From: JACRLW01 sp050181465
GTDB taxonomy: Bacteria; Planctomycetota; UBA1135; UBA2386
Assembly: GCA_050181465.1 (NCBI GenBank)
Contig: JBFXDD010000072.1
Location: forward strand, 1 to 13,996
Direction: 5' to 3'
DNA: 13,996 nucleotides
Shown: one piece after another, positions 7,201-13,725 of the stretch
How positions within the stretch are numbered: position 1 is the stretch's first letter
How the letters are laid out: each line of letters starts with the position of its first letter
Made by a program: the position numbers and the translations under genes
Notes under the pieces: generated by a model
What the model was told of the DNA's origin: nothing
Databases searched by the model: none
The model's input: the letters and a program-made list of their open reading frames with translations, nothing else

Positions 7201-7703
7201 GCGAGAATCGGGTGCTTGGGCACGACGTTCTCGACCGTGAACTCCTCACCGCCGTGCGACAGGAAGCGCGCCCCCACGAGTCGTACGAACCGAGGTGAGC
7301 CGCCGTAGCAGGCGGAAGCACAGTGGATCGGCAGAAAGCCGCCACCGTTCTCGACGAACTCGATGAGCGCATCGAGCTGATCCTTCGGCATCGGGCCGTT
7401 CTGATGCCAATTCCCGTACATCAGCACGGCATCGAAGTCGCGCAGCCGTGCCGGATCGAGCGCTTCCAGAGGATCGTCGCTCCAGGTGAAGTCGATGCCA
7501 TCGACACCGAAGACCTGCTTGATGCGGCGATATCGCGTGATCGGATCGTGGTGCGGACCGTTGGCGGTCGGCGCACCGAAGAACAGCACTTGCAGACGAC
7601 GGGCAGCGCCCTGCGCCTCGAGCAGACCCGCGCTCAGCAGCATGGCCAGCGCGACGAAGAGCGTCCTGCGATGACCGATCTCGTGCGAATGGTGTGAGTT
7701 CAT
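4218..7703 (-). CDS. Secreted ThuA - beta-propeller dehydrogenase - HEAT - jelly-roll - cytochrome c fusion
   Basis: The product is 1,161 residues. The ATG at 7703 is chosen because a signal peptide follows at once (HRRTLFVALAMLLSAGLLEA, with cleavage near A30); the frame is open further upstream but lacks such a feature. Domains in order are: ThuA-like at about 38-240 (LMYGNWHQNG, IHCASACY, GRGRVFYTAAGHD); a PVC-type membrane-bound dehydrogenase propeller at about 287-660 (PPGMRLELFASEPDI, DTDGDDRAD); a HEAT-like helical region at about 675-835; a carbohydrate-binding-like beta domain at about 850-1000 (NLLPNPSF start, WFDDVAL end); and a cytochrome c domain at about 1040-1128 with heme motif C1051-I-A-C-H1055 and likely axial M1105. 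Planctomycetes use such fusions for oxidative sugar breakdown in the periplasm. ThuA relatives act on keto-sugars. It heads an operon with the epimerase. The substrate is unknown. Confidence 0.88.
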   Translation of the reverse strand: MNSHHSHEIGHRRTLFVALAMLLSAGLLEAQGAARRLQVLFFGAPTANGPHHDPITRYRRIKQVFGVDGIDFTWSDDPLEALDPARLRDFDAVLMYGNWHQNGPMPKDQLDALIEFVENGGGFLPIHCASACYGGSPRFVRLVGARFLSHGGEEFTVENVVPKHPILATTPSFRAWDETYVHADHGDDRTILQTRAGEPWTWTRTQGRGRVFYTAAGHDHRVWDRSEFQALLRNAIFWSVSENARARLRALKLPKLEEEVVSLPGYRTRAEITRAQKPLSPSDSMKLAQVPPGMRLELFASEPDIVNPIHIAFDERGRAFVIETVDYPNELQRGNVGNDRITICIDENADGRADRFVRFAEQLSIPTSLVFCNGGVICTNGTELLFLADTDGDDRADVRRRLFDGFRMGDTHAGVSNLRYGPGGWIYATIGYSGFAGEVGGQRHEFGQGVFRFRPDGSALEFLQHTTNNTWGLSFTEEFDIVGSTANGNPSWFFTFPDSVRRRFGVPTEPTPRADDNPLFFPISTDIRQVDQFDRYTAAAGHTVYTAHRLPAAYHDRIAFVCEPTGKLIGQFILDRVGAGFRARQSANNLYASADAWSAPVAAEIGPDGAVWICDWYNLIVQHNPTPSRASAGVDARTGRGNAYETPLRDVQHGRIYRVVPTAPATAAVNLATADPASWVRALAHVDMNVRMHAQRRLVETGARETAEELIAAVRRAGVDAPHAFDVLAQLGVLPAELTSFALTAERSALRRIAIANADPAALRAAFLRDGRLIPRGRELAFVLVGLAESAADPELGAALLALARDDRLRLFDDRVLREAWNVAARAQAAQVLAAASALEMPEPAAVPVVNLLPNPSFRTRTDAAVEQWTDLRVYSGAGRDRVQVGPAAIGRDDEASLRVATDRASDCGVAVTVRVQPDTRYRLSGYVRTEDLVPVRGSPGAMFNIHGGARTEGVVGTRDWTELAVEFDSGDRTEVIVHCLFGGYGGARGNAWFDDVALTPLGRGGDLNTVLAELRAYSPIARGTSDVASRSFPIDDAVHARGAAVYGRTCIACHGIDGRGVPGAFPPLDGSDWVTSDPSVPIRIVLHGLDGKVRVGDAEFQNVMVPLGPALTDAEIADVVTYVRQKWSNDASAVDATAVRALRAAHAERKTPWTAKELGR

Positions 7704-7813
7704 GACCGTGACGGGCACGCGTCGCGGAACCGGTGCGGGCGTGGACCTTCGATCCTCGCGTCTGCCGCCGCGGTCGCTTGTAGCTTTGCGCTCCGATTGT
7801 GTATTTTTCCGCC
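7704..7813. promoter_or_regulatory. Divergent promoter region between the ThuA operon and the PAS-AraC regulator
   Basis: This 110-bp spacer separates two divergent starts and is the only AT-leaning stretch nearby. On the plus strand TTGTAG (7778-7783), 16 bp and TGTATT (7800-7805) form a weak sigma-70-like match whose transcript would begin almost at the ATG at 7814, giving a nearly leaderless mRNA. No clear minus-strand promoter and no obvious direct or inverted operator repeat was found. A site for the AraC-type regulator is expected here from gene order only. Confidence 0.35.
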
Positions 7814-8572
7814 ATGGCATCCGATGAGCGAGCGCGTGCGTGGCTGTCGGACCTGGGTGCGGCCCAGTTTCGACAGCTATTCGACCACTTGCCGGGAACG
7901 CTGTTCTTCGCGAAGGATCGCCGTGGCCTCCTCATGCTCGGCAATCCCGCGTTCGTGCGCCGATGCGGCCTTCGCGACGAGGGCGAACTCGTCGGCAAGC
8001 GGGACGACGAGCTCTTCCCACCACGCCTTGCGGCCAAGTATCGGCGCGACGACCTGCACGTGATGCGGACCGGCAAGCCGCTGAGCGGAATCATCGAGTT
8101 GTTCCCCGGCGACGACGGTCTCCCCGAGTGGTTCGTCACCGACAAGCTGCCGCTCCGCACGCACGCCGGCAAGATCGCGGGCTTGTGCGGCATCGTGCGC
8201 AGCTACGCCGAGCAGCACGCGGCCATCCAGCCCTACCTCGAGCTCGCGTCGGCGGCCGAGCATCTCCGCACTCACTCCGCGAAGCCCCTCGAAGTGGAAC
8301 GGCTCGCCGCGGTAGCGGGAATGTCGGTTCGGCAGTTCGAGCGCAAGTTCAAGTCGACGTTCCAGACGACGCCGCGCGCCTACCTGATCCAGATGCGCGT
8401 CCTTCACGCCAGCCGACTCCTGACGACCACGACGCAGTCACTCACCCAGATCGCGCTCACAGTTGGGTTCTACGATCACAGCGACTTCAGCCGCCACTTC
8501 CAGCGACACATGGGCATCTCACCGGGGGCGTATCGGCGCGAACGGGGAGCGGCAGCAATGGACCTGCCGTGA
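7814..8572 (+). CDS. AraC-family transcriptional regulator with N-terminal PAS domain
   Basis: The product is 252 residues from the ATG at 7814; a GTG at 7799 is possible but would overlap the candidate -10 element. The N-terminal half reads as a PAS sensor (about 18-130): FDHLPGTLFFAKDRRG, GNPAFVRRCG, GKRDDELFP and a closing GLCGIVRSY. The C-terminal half is an AraC DNA-binding domain: a first helix-turn-helix around 158-182 (LAAVAGMSVRQFERKFK) and the second with the family signature IALTVGFYDHSDFSRHFQ at 213-230, ending GISPGAYRR. It is transcribed away from the ThuA/epimerase operon, suggesting it senses a related sugar or redox signal and regulates that operon. It converges with the GH16-like gene. 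The ligand is unknown, since PAS domains bind many cofactors and metabolites. Confidence 0.92.
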   Translation: MASDERARAWLSDLGAAQFRQLFDHLPGTLFFAKDRRGLLMLGNPAFVRRCGLRDEGELVGKRDDELFPPRLAAKYRRDDLHVMRTGKPLSGIIELFPGDDGLPEWFVTDKLPLRTHAGKIAGLCGIVRSYAEQHAAIQPYLELASAAEHLRTHSAKPLEVERLAAVAGMSVRQFERKFKSTFQTTPRAYLIQMRVLHASRLLTTTTQSLTQIALTVGFYDHSDFSRHFQRHMGISPGAYRRERGAAAMDLP

Positions 8573-8593
8573 CCGAAGGTGCAGGGCGAGGGA

Positions 8594-8607
8594 CGTGCTT
8601 CCGCACG
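8594..8607. terminator. Small hairpin between convergent gene ends
   Basis: CGTGC, loop TTCC and GCACG make a five-base-pair stem with a tetraloop in the 52-bp gap between the AraC-type and GH16-like stops. It could serve either direction, but it has no T-tract and the stem is short, so this is only a candidate. Confidence 0.2.
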
Positions 8608-8624
8608 CGGTCGCGATCACTCTC

Positions 8625-10202
8625 TCAGGGGCGAATGCACAGCTCGATGGCATCCGTGAGTCCCGCCGCACGCCGAGCAGCAGGAGCAAGGTCCAGAATC
8701 GCGCCCTGCGCAAAGAGTGAACGGCCGACGATCGAGGCGAGGGGCGGAATGGCCAAGGGGATCAGCGCCGGACTACCGGGACCGTTCCAAGGCGTTCCGG
8801 CGGACCACGTGACCAGCCCGGCTCCCAGCTCGACTTGGAGTTCGCCGAAGCTCCCACGCATCCCGAGGCCCGGCATCAGTACGCCGCACGGAAACCACGG
8901 TGACGGGGCGAACGCGATCAGGAGTGCGGTCGGTGACCCGCTCGCCTGTGTGTTGGACGGGTTGTCGATGGCCAGCACGAGTGTGTCGCCCACCGACGTG
9001 GACCCCGCTCGAGCCAGCAGGCTTCCCGTGGGATTGACGCCGCAGCCGCCGGGGAAAGTGCCAGGGATCGGCGCGTAGCGGAAGTCGCTGACGATCACCT
9101 CCGCTTCCTGCCCGTTCCGAGGAGCCCCACCGCCGTTGATCCAAAGGTTGAAGTGAAATCGGGTCCGGCCCGCGGTCGGCACCAGATTTCCTCGAGCCGG
9201 CGCATGCGTGAAGACGCTGCGGAACATCACGTCGCCGGATGGGATGGAACACGGAGAATGTCGTCCGCGCGCGGCGACGAACTCGACGAGGTCGCGCGTC
9301 CAGGTGAAGTAGCGGGTGATGGTGGGAGCGGCGGCGAGATCGGGGAGCCGAAACCTCTGGAGATTCCCCGGCACCTGGTAGGGCTGAACCACGACCTGCG
9401 AGGTCGTTGTGTCAGAAGCCTGCCCCCAACGTGAGTCCTCGAAGTCGATCTCACGATGCGGTGCTGCGGGAATCGTCACATCGTCTCCGTAGGGATCCCA
9501 GGTGAACGCGCCGAAGGTCAGGTTGGGATCGAGATCTTCGAGCTGACTCTCGGTCGTGAACCAGAACGTCCCGTGACCGAAGGTCTCGACGGACATGAGC
9601 TCCGCACCCCACCAGCGCCCGCCACGGAACCGGAGTACGAGATGCAACTGCCCTCGCGCATCGACCCAAACGTCATTGGGGTCATTCGAGAAGACATTCC
9701 CCCCAGGTCCCACCGGCACGGGCGACTCCTTCACTGCCCAGGCACGACCGCCGAACTGCAGGGTTCGGCCGTAGCGTGGAGCAAAGGCGATCGCGAGGCT
9801 GACGAGATTCGAAGGCACTCGGCCCGAGCCCGCGGCGATCGGCGGTGAGACACCCGGCGCCAGCAGTGCTGCAGCGAAGATGGTCGCGCGGTCGTCGAGC
9901 ACACCCGACCCGATGGTGACCGCGAAGGTGCCGTCGCTGCGTATGGCGACCACGGGCTGGGTCGGGCTCGGACGAGTCCACCATCCGGAGCCCTCGACCT
10001 GGATGTAGACCGCGACCCGGTGCGTCGCGAAGTCGACTCCCTGCACACGTCCGGTGAGTTGGCCGGCACTCCCGTAGCTGGGAAGACCGCTGATCTCGAT
10101 CCCGATCTGCGCCGCGCAAGTGATGCTGATCGACAGCGCGACGACGAGGCTGCGAAGGCCGACGCGAAGGAAGCGACGCACCGGACGACCTCGGCGACTC
10201 AC
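8625..10202 (-). CDS. Secreted GH16-like (laminarinase-fold) protein with C-terminal planctomycete-type module
   Basis: The product is 525 residues with a GTG start overlapping the TGA of the upstream gene (GTGA at 10202-10199). It begins with an arginine-rich signal peptide (RRFLRVGLRSLVVALSISIT, cleavage near A31). An N-terminal beta domain (about 33-145; PSYGSAGQLTGRVQG, VAVYIQV, GWWTRP) precedes a GH16-like jelly roll (about 150-355). That domain has VWVDARGQLHL, FGHGTFWF, LDPNLTFGAFTWD and the active-site-type motif E251-I-D253-F-E255 in REIDFEDSRWG. In GH16 enzymes the first E is the nucleophile and the last is the acid/base, so all three key residues are kept. The last 140 residues form a beta-rich module ending near PLAIPPLASIVGRSLFAQG. 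It may cleave or bind an extracellular polysaccharide. Close relatives of this two-domain type are mostly uncharacterised, so activity is an inference. Confidence 0.82.
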   Translation of the reverse strand: MSRRGRPVRRFLRVGLRSLVVALSISITCAAQIGIEISGLPSYGSAGQLTGRVQGVDFATHRVAVYIQVEGSGWWTRPSPTQPVVAIRSDGTFAVTIGSGVLDDRATIFAAALLAPGVSPPIAAGSGRVPSNLVSLAIAFAPRYGRTLQFGGRAWAVKESPVPVGPGGNVFSNDPNDVWVDARGQLHLVLRFRGGRWWGAELMSVETFGHGTFWFTTESQLEDLDPNLTFGAFTWDPYGDDVTIPAAPHREIDFEDSRWGQASDTTTSQVVVQPYQVPGNLQRFRLPDLAAAPTITRYFTWTRDLVEFVAARGRHSPCSIPSGDVMFRSVFTHAPARGNLVPTAGRTRFHFNLWINGGGAPRNGQEAEVIVSDFRYAPIPGTFPGGCGVNPTGSLLARAGSTSVGDTLVLAIDNPSNTQASGSPTALLIAFAPSPWFPCGVLMPGLGMRGSFGELQVELGAGLVTWSAGTPWNGPGSPALIPLAIPPLASIVGRSLFAQGAILDLAPAARRAAGLTDAIELCIRP

Positions 10203-11008
10203 CGAATCTGAACGAGTGTGGGCTGCGTGAGGTCGAGTCCGCCGGAGACCGCAATCAGGCCTTGGCTACTCAGGTCGGCACCGACGATGCCCGGCACGTT
10301 GGGGATCGGCAGCATCAACACACCGCTCGCATCGGTGTTGATGACCACCACCGGAATCGAAGCGCTGAAGTAGGCCTGGCAACCGAAGATCAGGAAGCCG
10401 TTGGGGTCGAGAAAACCGAAGCCGACCGCTCCGGCCTGCGGGAGCGTGTAGGTGATCGACTGTCCGGGGGTCGGTGTTCCCGTCACGTTCATCGCCGACC
10501 CGCGACACGGAATCTGGAAGTCGAAGAGGTTCGGAATGGTCGGATCGAGGTTCACGCGCGTGATGTTCGACGTCGCAATCGCGATCGCGAAGGGATCTCG
10601 AACACAGACCGGCGCTCCGGCCGGCAGCACCGCGAACATCACCTCGGCCTGGGCACCGGAGAACCACGAACGCGGCTGATTGTTGGTTCCCATTTGACCC
10701 ACGAGCGTGATCGCACCACCTGCACCGGGCGTCGTGGTGTAGCACTGCTTGATCCACTCGCAGCCGAAGATCGGGCCACCGTTCAGCAGCACCGGCTTCA
10801 CCAAGAGGCGGAGCTCTTGGTTCGGATTGATCTGCCCGGTGACCGTCCCGCTGATCGCGAAGTAGTACGGCTCGGGGGCTGTCGAGCAGGGTGCGATGTT
10901 GGGGTTGGTGATCGGAGGAACGACCCCGGCGGTGTTGACCACCAGGCTTTGGCCGATTGCCAAGGGCGCGATCAGAGCGACTGCGAACGAAGCGACGTGG
11001 AGTTTCAT
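10199..11008 (-). CDS. Secreted six-cysteine beta-rich protein, function unknown (paralogue A)
   Basis: The product is 269 residues from the ATG at 11008. A signal peptide spans about 1-19 (cleavage near G19/Q20). No known domain is recognised. Six cysteines (41, 83, 89, 135, 168, 210) match the spacing in the upstream paralogue almost exactly (42-6-46-33-42 here, 42-6-48-33-42 there), so three conserved disulphides are likely in an exported protein. Shared segments include LRLLVKP, QPRSWFSG, the GTPTPG...YTLP hinge, and a C-terminal module ending GADLSSQGLIAVSGG and TQPTLVQIR. The upstream leader is pyrimidine-rich with no Shine-Dalgarno. The stop overlaps the GH16-like start, linking the two products. 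A surface-binding or structural role is possible, but nothing in the sequence proves it. Confidence 0.8.
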   Translation of the reverse strand: MKLHVASFAVALIAPLAIGQSLVVNTAGVVPPITNPNIAPCSTAPEPYYFAISGTVTGQINPNQELRLLVKPVLLNGGPIFGCEWIKQCYTTTPGAGGAITLVGQMGTNNQPRSWFSGAQAEVMFAVLPAGAPVCVRDPFAIAIATSNITRVNLDPTIPNLFDFQIPCRGSAMNVTGTPTPGQSITYTLPQAGAVGFGFLDPNGFLIFGCQAYFSASIPVVVINTDASGVLMLPIPNVPGIVGADLSSQGLIAVSGGLDLTQPTLVQIR

Positions 11009-11087
11009 GAGCGAGGCGATGGGTTTGCGAGGAAGGAAGTTCGAGATCCGCCGCGCCGCGGAACGACTGCAGGAGGACCCGACTCAG

Positions 11088-11267
11088 CTCGGACTATTCG
11101 TGAACGTCGTCGCGAGATCGCCGCAGGTCGATGTCAGGGACGGAGCTGCGTCGGTCGACGACCGGAGCGTAGCTGTAGCTACGCTGCCAGAGAGGAGCCG
11201 ACGTAGCGACGACGCCGGGCGCGACTTGTGGCGATCGCAGAAGACGTTCACGAGTAGTCCGGGCTAG
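11088..11267 (-). repeat. Full-length palindromic repeat, inverted orientation (copy 3)
   Basis: Read on the minus strand, this about 180-bp unit matches copy 2 at 142-325 with roughly 14 mismatches and no indels over 178 bp. It has the same terminal inverted repeats (TATTCGTGAACGTC on one side, GACGTTCACGAGTAGTCCGG on the other) and the same perfect inner palindrome at 11166-11185. Its right end is CTAG (11264-11267), which holds the TAG stop of the adjacent paralogue B gene. The left end lacks CTAG and is degenerate (CAGCTCGGAC). It sits between two paralogous minus-strand genes, 80 bp upstream of paralogue A, so it may separate their transcripts. Confidence 0.85.
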
Positions 11268-12088
11268 CGAATCGAGACCAAGGTCGGCTGGGTAGCGGTC
11301 AGATTGCCCGACACGAGGAGCACGCCTTGCGTGCCGAAGTCGGCACCCACTAGTGCCGGGTTGAAGGGAACCGTCAGTGGGAGCTGACCGGCGCCGTCCG
11401 TCGCGAATGCTTCGAACGGGAATGAGAAGTAGAGCCGGCAGCCGAGGACCACCAACCCATTGAAATCATGCGGGCCGAAGATGACCACGCCCGGGCTGGG
11501 CAACGTGAACTGCAGATTTCCTCCCAGCGACGGGGTCCCCGTTGTGTCCATCCGCAGGTTGGCGCAGGACCCCGCGAAGTCGTGCAGACTCGGCAAACTT
11601 GGATCGATACTGACGGTGGTCACGTTCGACACCGCGATCGACACGCTGACCGGGTTCGCGATGCAGACACCGACTCCGGCATTCCGATCGATCAGCGCGA
11701 ACTGAACGTCTGCGGTCTGCCCGGAGAACCACGACCGCGGAACGTTGTCGGTTCCAAACTGGCCGATCACGACGAACGAGTTGTCGGGCAGAACGAAGGC
11801 ACGTTGGCACTGGCTCACCCACGTGCACCCGGGAATCGTGCTACCGTCCAAGCGGCGAGGCTTGACCAGCAGACGAATCTCCTGGGTGGCCGGCGGGCGA
11901 ACGCTGATCGTGCCGGAGACCGCGAAGTAATGCGGCTCCAGGGTCGTCGGGCAGCCCGGGATGAATGGGGTGCCCGGAATCCGCGGCACGATTCCGGAGG
12001 TGGTCACGGTGAGTGTTGCTTGAGCGGGGCCAAGAGACCACGCGACGAAGGCAACCACGAAAACGGCGCGAATCAGCTTTGCGATCAT
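11264..12088 (-). CDS. Secreted six-cysteine beta-rich protein, function unknown (paralogue B)
   Basis: The product is 274 residues from the ATG at 12088, chosen because a signal peptide starts there (KLIRAVFVVAFVAWSLG, cleavage near A24). The frame is open another 41 codons upstream, but that extension has no protein-like character. It is clearly a paralogue of the next gene downstream: six cysteines (46, 88, 94, 142, 175, 217) at matching spacing, the same VPRSWFSG and IRLLVKP blocks, the GTPSLGG...FTLP hinge, and the closing GADFGTQGVLLVSG with TQPTLVSIR. No recognised enzyme motif is present. The TAG stop lies in the CTAG end of the palindromic repeat. Part of a minus-strand run of secreted proteins; a tandem duplication later separated by the repeat is the simplest history. 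Confidence 0.8.
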   Translation of the reverse strand: MIAKLIRAVFVVAFVAWSLGPAQATLTVTTSGIVPRIPGTPFIPGCPTTLEPHYFAVSGTISVRPPATQEIRLLVKPRRLDGSTIPGCTWVSQCQRAFVLPDNSFVVIGQFGTDNVPRSWFSGQTADVQFALIDRNAGVGVCIANPVSVSIAVSNVTTVSIDPSLPSLHDFAGSCANLRMDTTGTPSLGGNLQFTLPSPGVVIFGPHDFNGLVVLGCRLYFSFPFEAFATDGAGQLPLTVPFNPALVGADFGTQGVLLVSGNLTATQPTLVSIR

Positions 12089-12214
12089 CGATGGATTCTC
12101 AATTGCACTCAGGCCGACCGAGCAGGGGCGATCAGCGCTTCGAACCTCAGACCGCGATGCGCCTTTCCTTGGTGGCGCATCGCCGGCGACCGCGCCGGGC
12201 GCGGGCACCAATGG

Positions 12215-13231
12215 TCACTGCAGCCGAATCTCGTGGCCGTCGGTGATCGCCAACACGGAGTTGTTCGCCAACGGCGACGCCACCACACCCTGCAACATCA
12301 GGCTGGTCCCGGCGAATCCGGGCGGCATGAGGAAGAACACCGACGAACCGGTGCCGGGGCGAACCACGGGGCCGCCGAAGGGCGGCGCCGACGGGCCGAT
12401 CAGAACGAACACGGGGCGGGAGAAATCGAGATACACGCCCGGAATGGATGGGATCGGCGGCGCGTTGGTGACGAAGGGCTGTCCGAAGAGGAAGTAGGGC
12501 AGCAGATCGAAGGTCCCGAGCGGCGAGGACACGTTCACTTCGAGCACGACACCGCCCGCAGTCGACTTGATGTCGTTGTTGGGCCCAAAGGAAGGCGTTG
12601 CGCCGCCGAGTCCGGTGGCGATGCGCAGGTCGTCGCCGCTGCCCGGATAGGCAGCTTGCGCGGGCGGCCCGAGGAACACCACATCGTCGATGTGAGCAGC
12701 TCCGCCGGCAAAGGCAGGTTGCAGGTAGAGGACGAGTGCTTGGACCGAGGTCGTTCCCGCGGGGGCGGTGCCCATGATCGGGGCGTTGTCGATCCAGACG
12801 TCGACCGGTGAACGGCCATCCAGAACGACACCCTCTGCAAAGCCGATCTCGGTGTTGGCCGCATTGAAGAAAGCGATCTTCATGACCACCCAGTTGTCGT
12901 TCGGGAGGCCGACACCGGAGAGCGCATCGCCGCTGAAGTGACGCGACCAGCAATCGAGCGTGAAGGTCTGCCCGGGAGCCGCCGGGAAGGACTGGAAGAT
13001 GCCGCTGACGTTGAAGCCTCCGGAGAAGTTACCGAACATCGAAACGAGGTTCGGGTTGCTCCGCGGCACGAACTGCGGGGCGGCGGCCGCCTGCGAGAAG
13101 GCGTTCCCGAAGGAGCCCCAACCGGCCAGACCACCGGAATCGAAGTTGGGGTTGGTCAGGAGGTTCTGGCTGACAGCCAGGTCCCCGAGGAGGGCGGACG
13201 CAAGCAAGGTCGCGGCGAGAGCGGTCTTCAT
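12215..13231 (-). CDS. Secreted protein with carbohydrate-binding-like jelly roll, function unknown
   Basis: The product is 338 residues from the ATG at 13231, where a signal peptide begins (MKTALAATLLASALL, cleavage near S21/Q22). An upstream in-frame start at 13291 would put 20 unlikely residues before it. Residues about 23-188 look like a CBM or discoidin-type jelly roll: an opening NLLTNPNFDSGGLAGW, a middle QSFPAAPGQTFTLDCWSR, and a closing AAHIDDVVFLG. The remainder (about 200-338) is a separate beta-rich module rich in proline and glycine, ending in a block (FAGTSLMLQGVVASP) that resembles the end of the neighbouring secreted proteins. It has a single cysteine in the mature part, so disulphides are not expected. 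It is the first gene of the minus-strand run and lies 126 bp upstream of paralogue B. Ligand binding is inferred from fold resemblance only. Confidence 0.78.
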   Translation of the reverse strand: MKTALAATLLASALLGDLAVSQNLLTNPNFDSGGLAGWGSFGNAFSQAAAAPQFVPRSNPNLVSMFGNFSGGFNVSGIFQSFPAAPGQTFTLDCWSRHFSGDALSGVGLPNDNWVVMKIAFFNAANTEIGFAEGVVLDGRSPVDVWIDNAPIMGTAPAGTTSVQALVLYLQPAFAGGAAHIDDVVFLGPPAQAAYPGSGDDLRIATGLGGATPSFGPNNDIKSTAGGVVLEVNVSSPLGTFDLLPYFLFGQPFVTNAPPIPSIPGVYLDFSRPVFVLIGPSAPPFGGPVVRPGTGSSVFFLMPPGFAGTSLMLQGVVASPLANNSVLAITDGHEIRLQ

Positions 13232-13725
13232 GAATCGACGTAGGTGAGGAACGAACTGCGGAGGGAAGTGAGGGCAGACAGAGCCGCGCACTTCGAGACG
13301 TGGATGCGCGCCGAAAGGCGGCGCCGAGTGTGGGACGCGCAGAGGCCGCGATCAAGCGACTAGCCGGACAAGGCGGCGTGCCGTGGTCGCGGCGCTTCGC
13401 TCCGCGTGGGGCAGCGCGTGTTCGCTGGTCCGCATCCGATGCCTCGAGGCCCCCTACCGAAGCTCCCTCGCCATGCACATGCTCAGACAGCAACGCCACA
13501 GTAGGTCGCCGGGAGGTCGACATGCCGGAGCGAGCCGTGGGATCGCGCTCCCAGGGTAGAGGCGTGGAGGACCCCGGCTCCGTACGAGGCGCATCACGAG
13601 ACCTGGGAGCAGAATTCTTGGGAGACACGGACACAGCTTGCGCTCATGGGGCGCCCTGAGCGTCTGGGCGCGCCGATGTTCGGTGCGCCGTCGGCTCGGC
13701 ATCGACCGCTTCCTCCCTCACGTCC
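13232..13725. promoter_or_regulatory. 494-bp divergent intergenic region
   Basis: The region separates the start of the minus-strand secreted-protein run from the start of the FG-GAP gene, so promoters for both should lie here. No convincing -35/-10 pair, operator or RNA structure could be picked out. Frames are open on both strands (for example 13300-13659), but their composition is arginine- and serine-rich and unlike the neighbours, so they are not called as genes. Both flanking starts are preceded by pyrimidine-rich runs (13709-13722 on the plus strand; complement of 13243-13251 on the minus strand) instead of a Shine-Dalgarno. Confidence 0.4.

Noticed and set aside
4263..7298. A 1,011-codon open frame on the plus strand, antisense to the ThuA fusion gene
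   Set aside because: It is rich in R, H, D and V with no domain, signal peptide or hydrophobic pattern, and is explained by GC-rich third positions of the minus-strand gene, which has clear domains throughout.
7704..7820. N-terminal extension of the ThuA fusion gene to a start at 7820
   Set aside because: The extra 39 residues are highly charged, would overlap the regulator start at 7814, and place the signal peptide internally; the ATG at 7703 puts it at the N-terminus.
13300..13659. 119-codon plus-strand frame in the divergent spacer (and an overlapping 201-codon minus-strand frame)
   Set aside because: Composition is unlike neighbouring proteins, no motif or signal peptide is present, and the region must hold promoters for both flanking genes.
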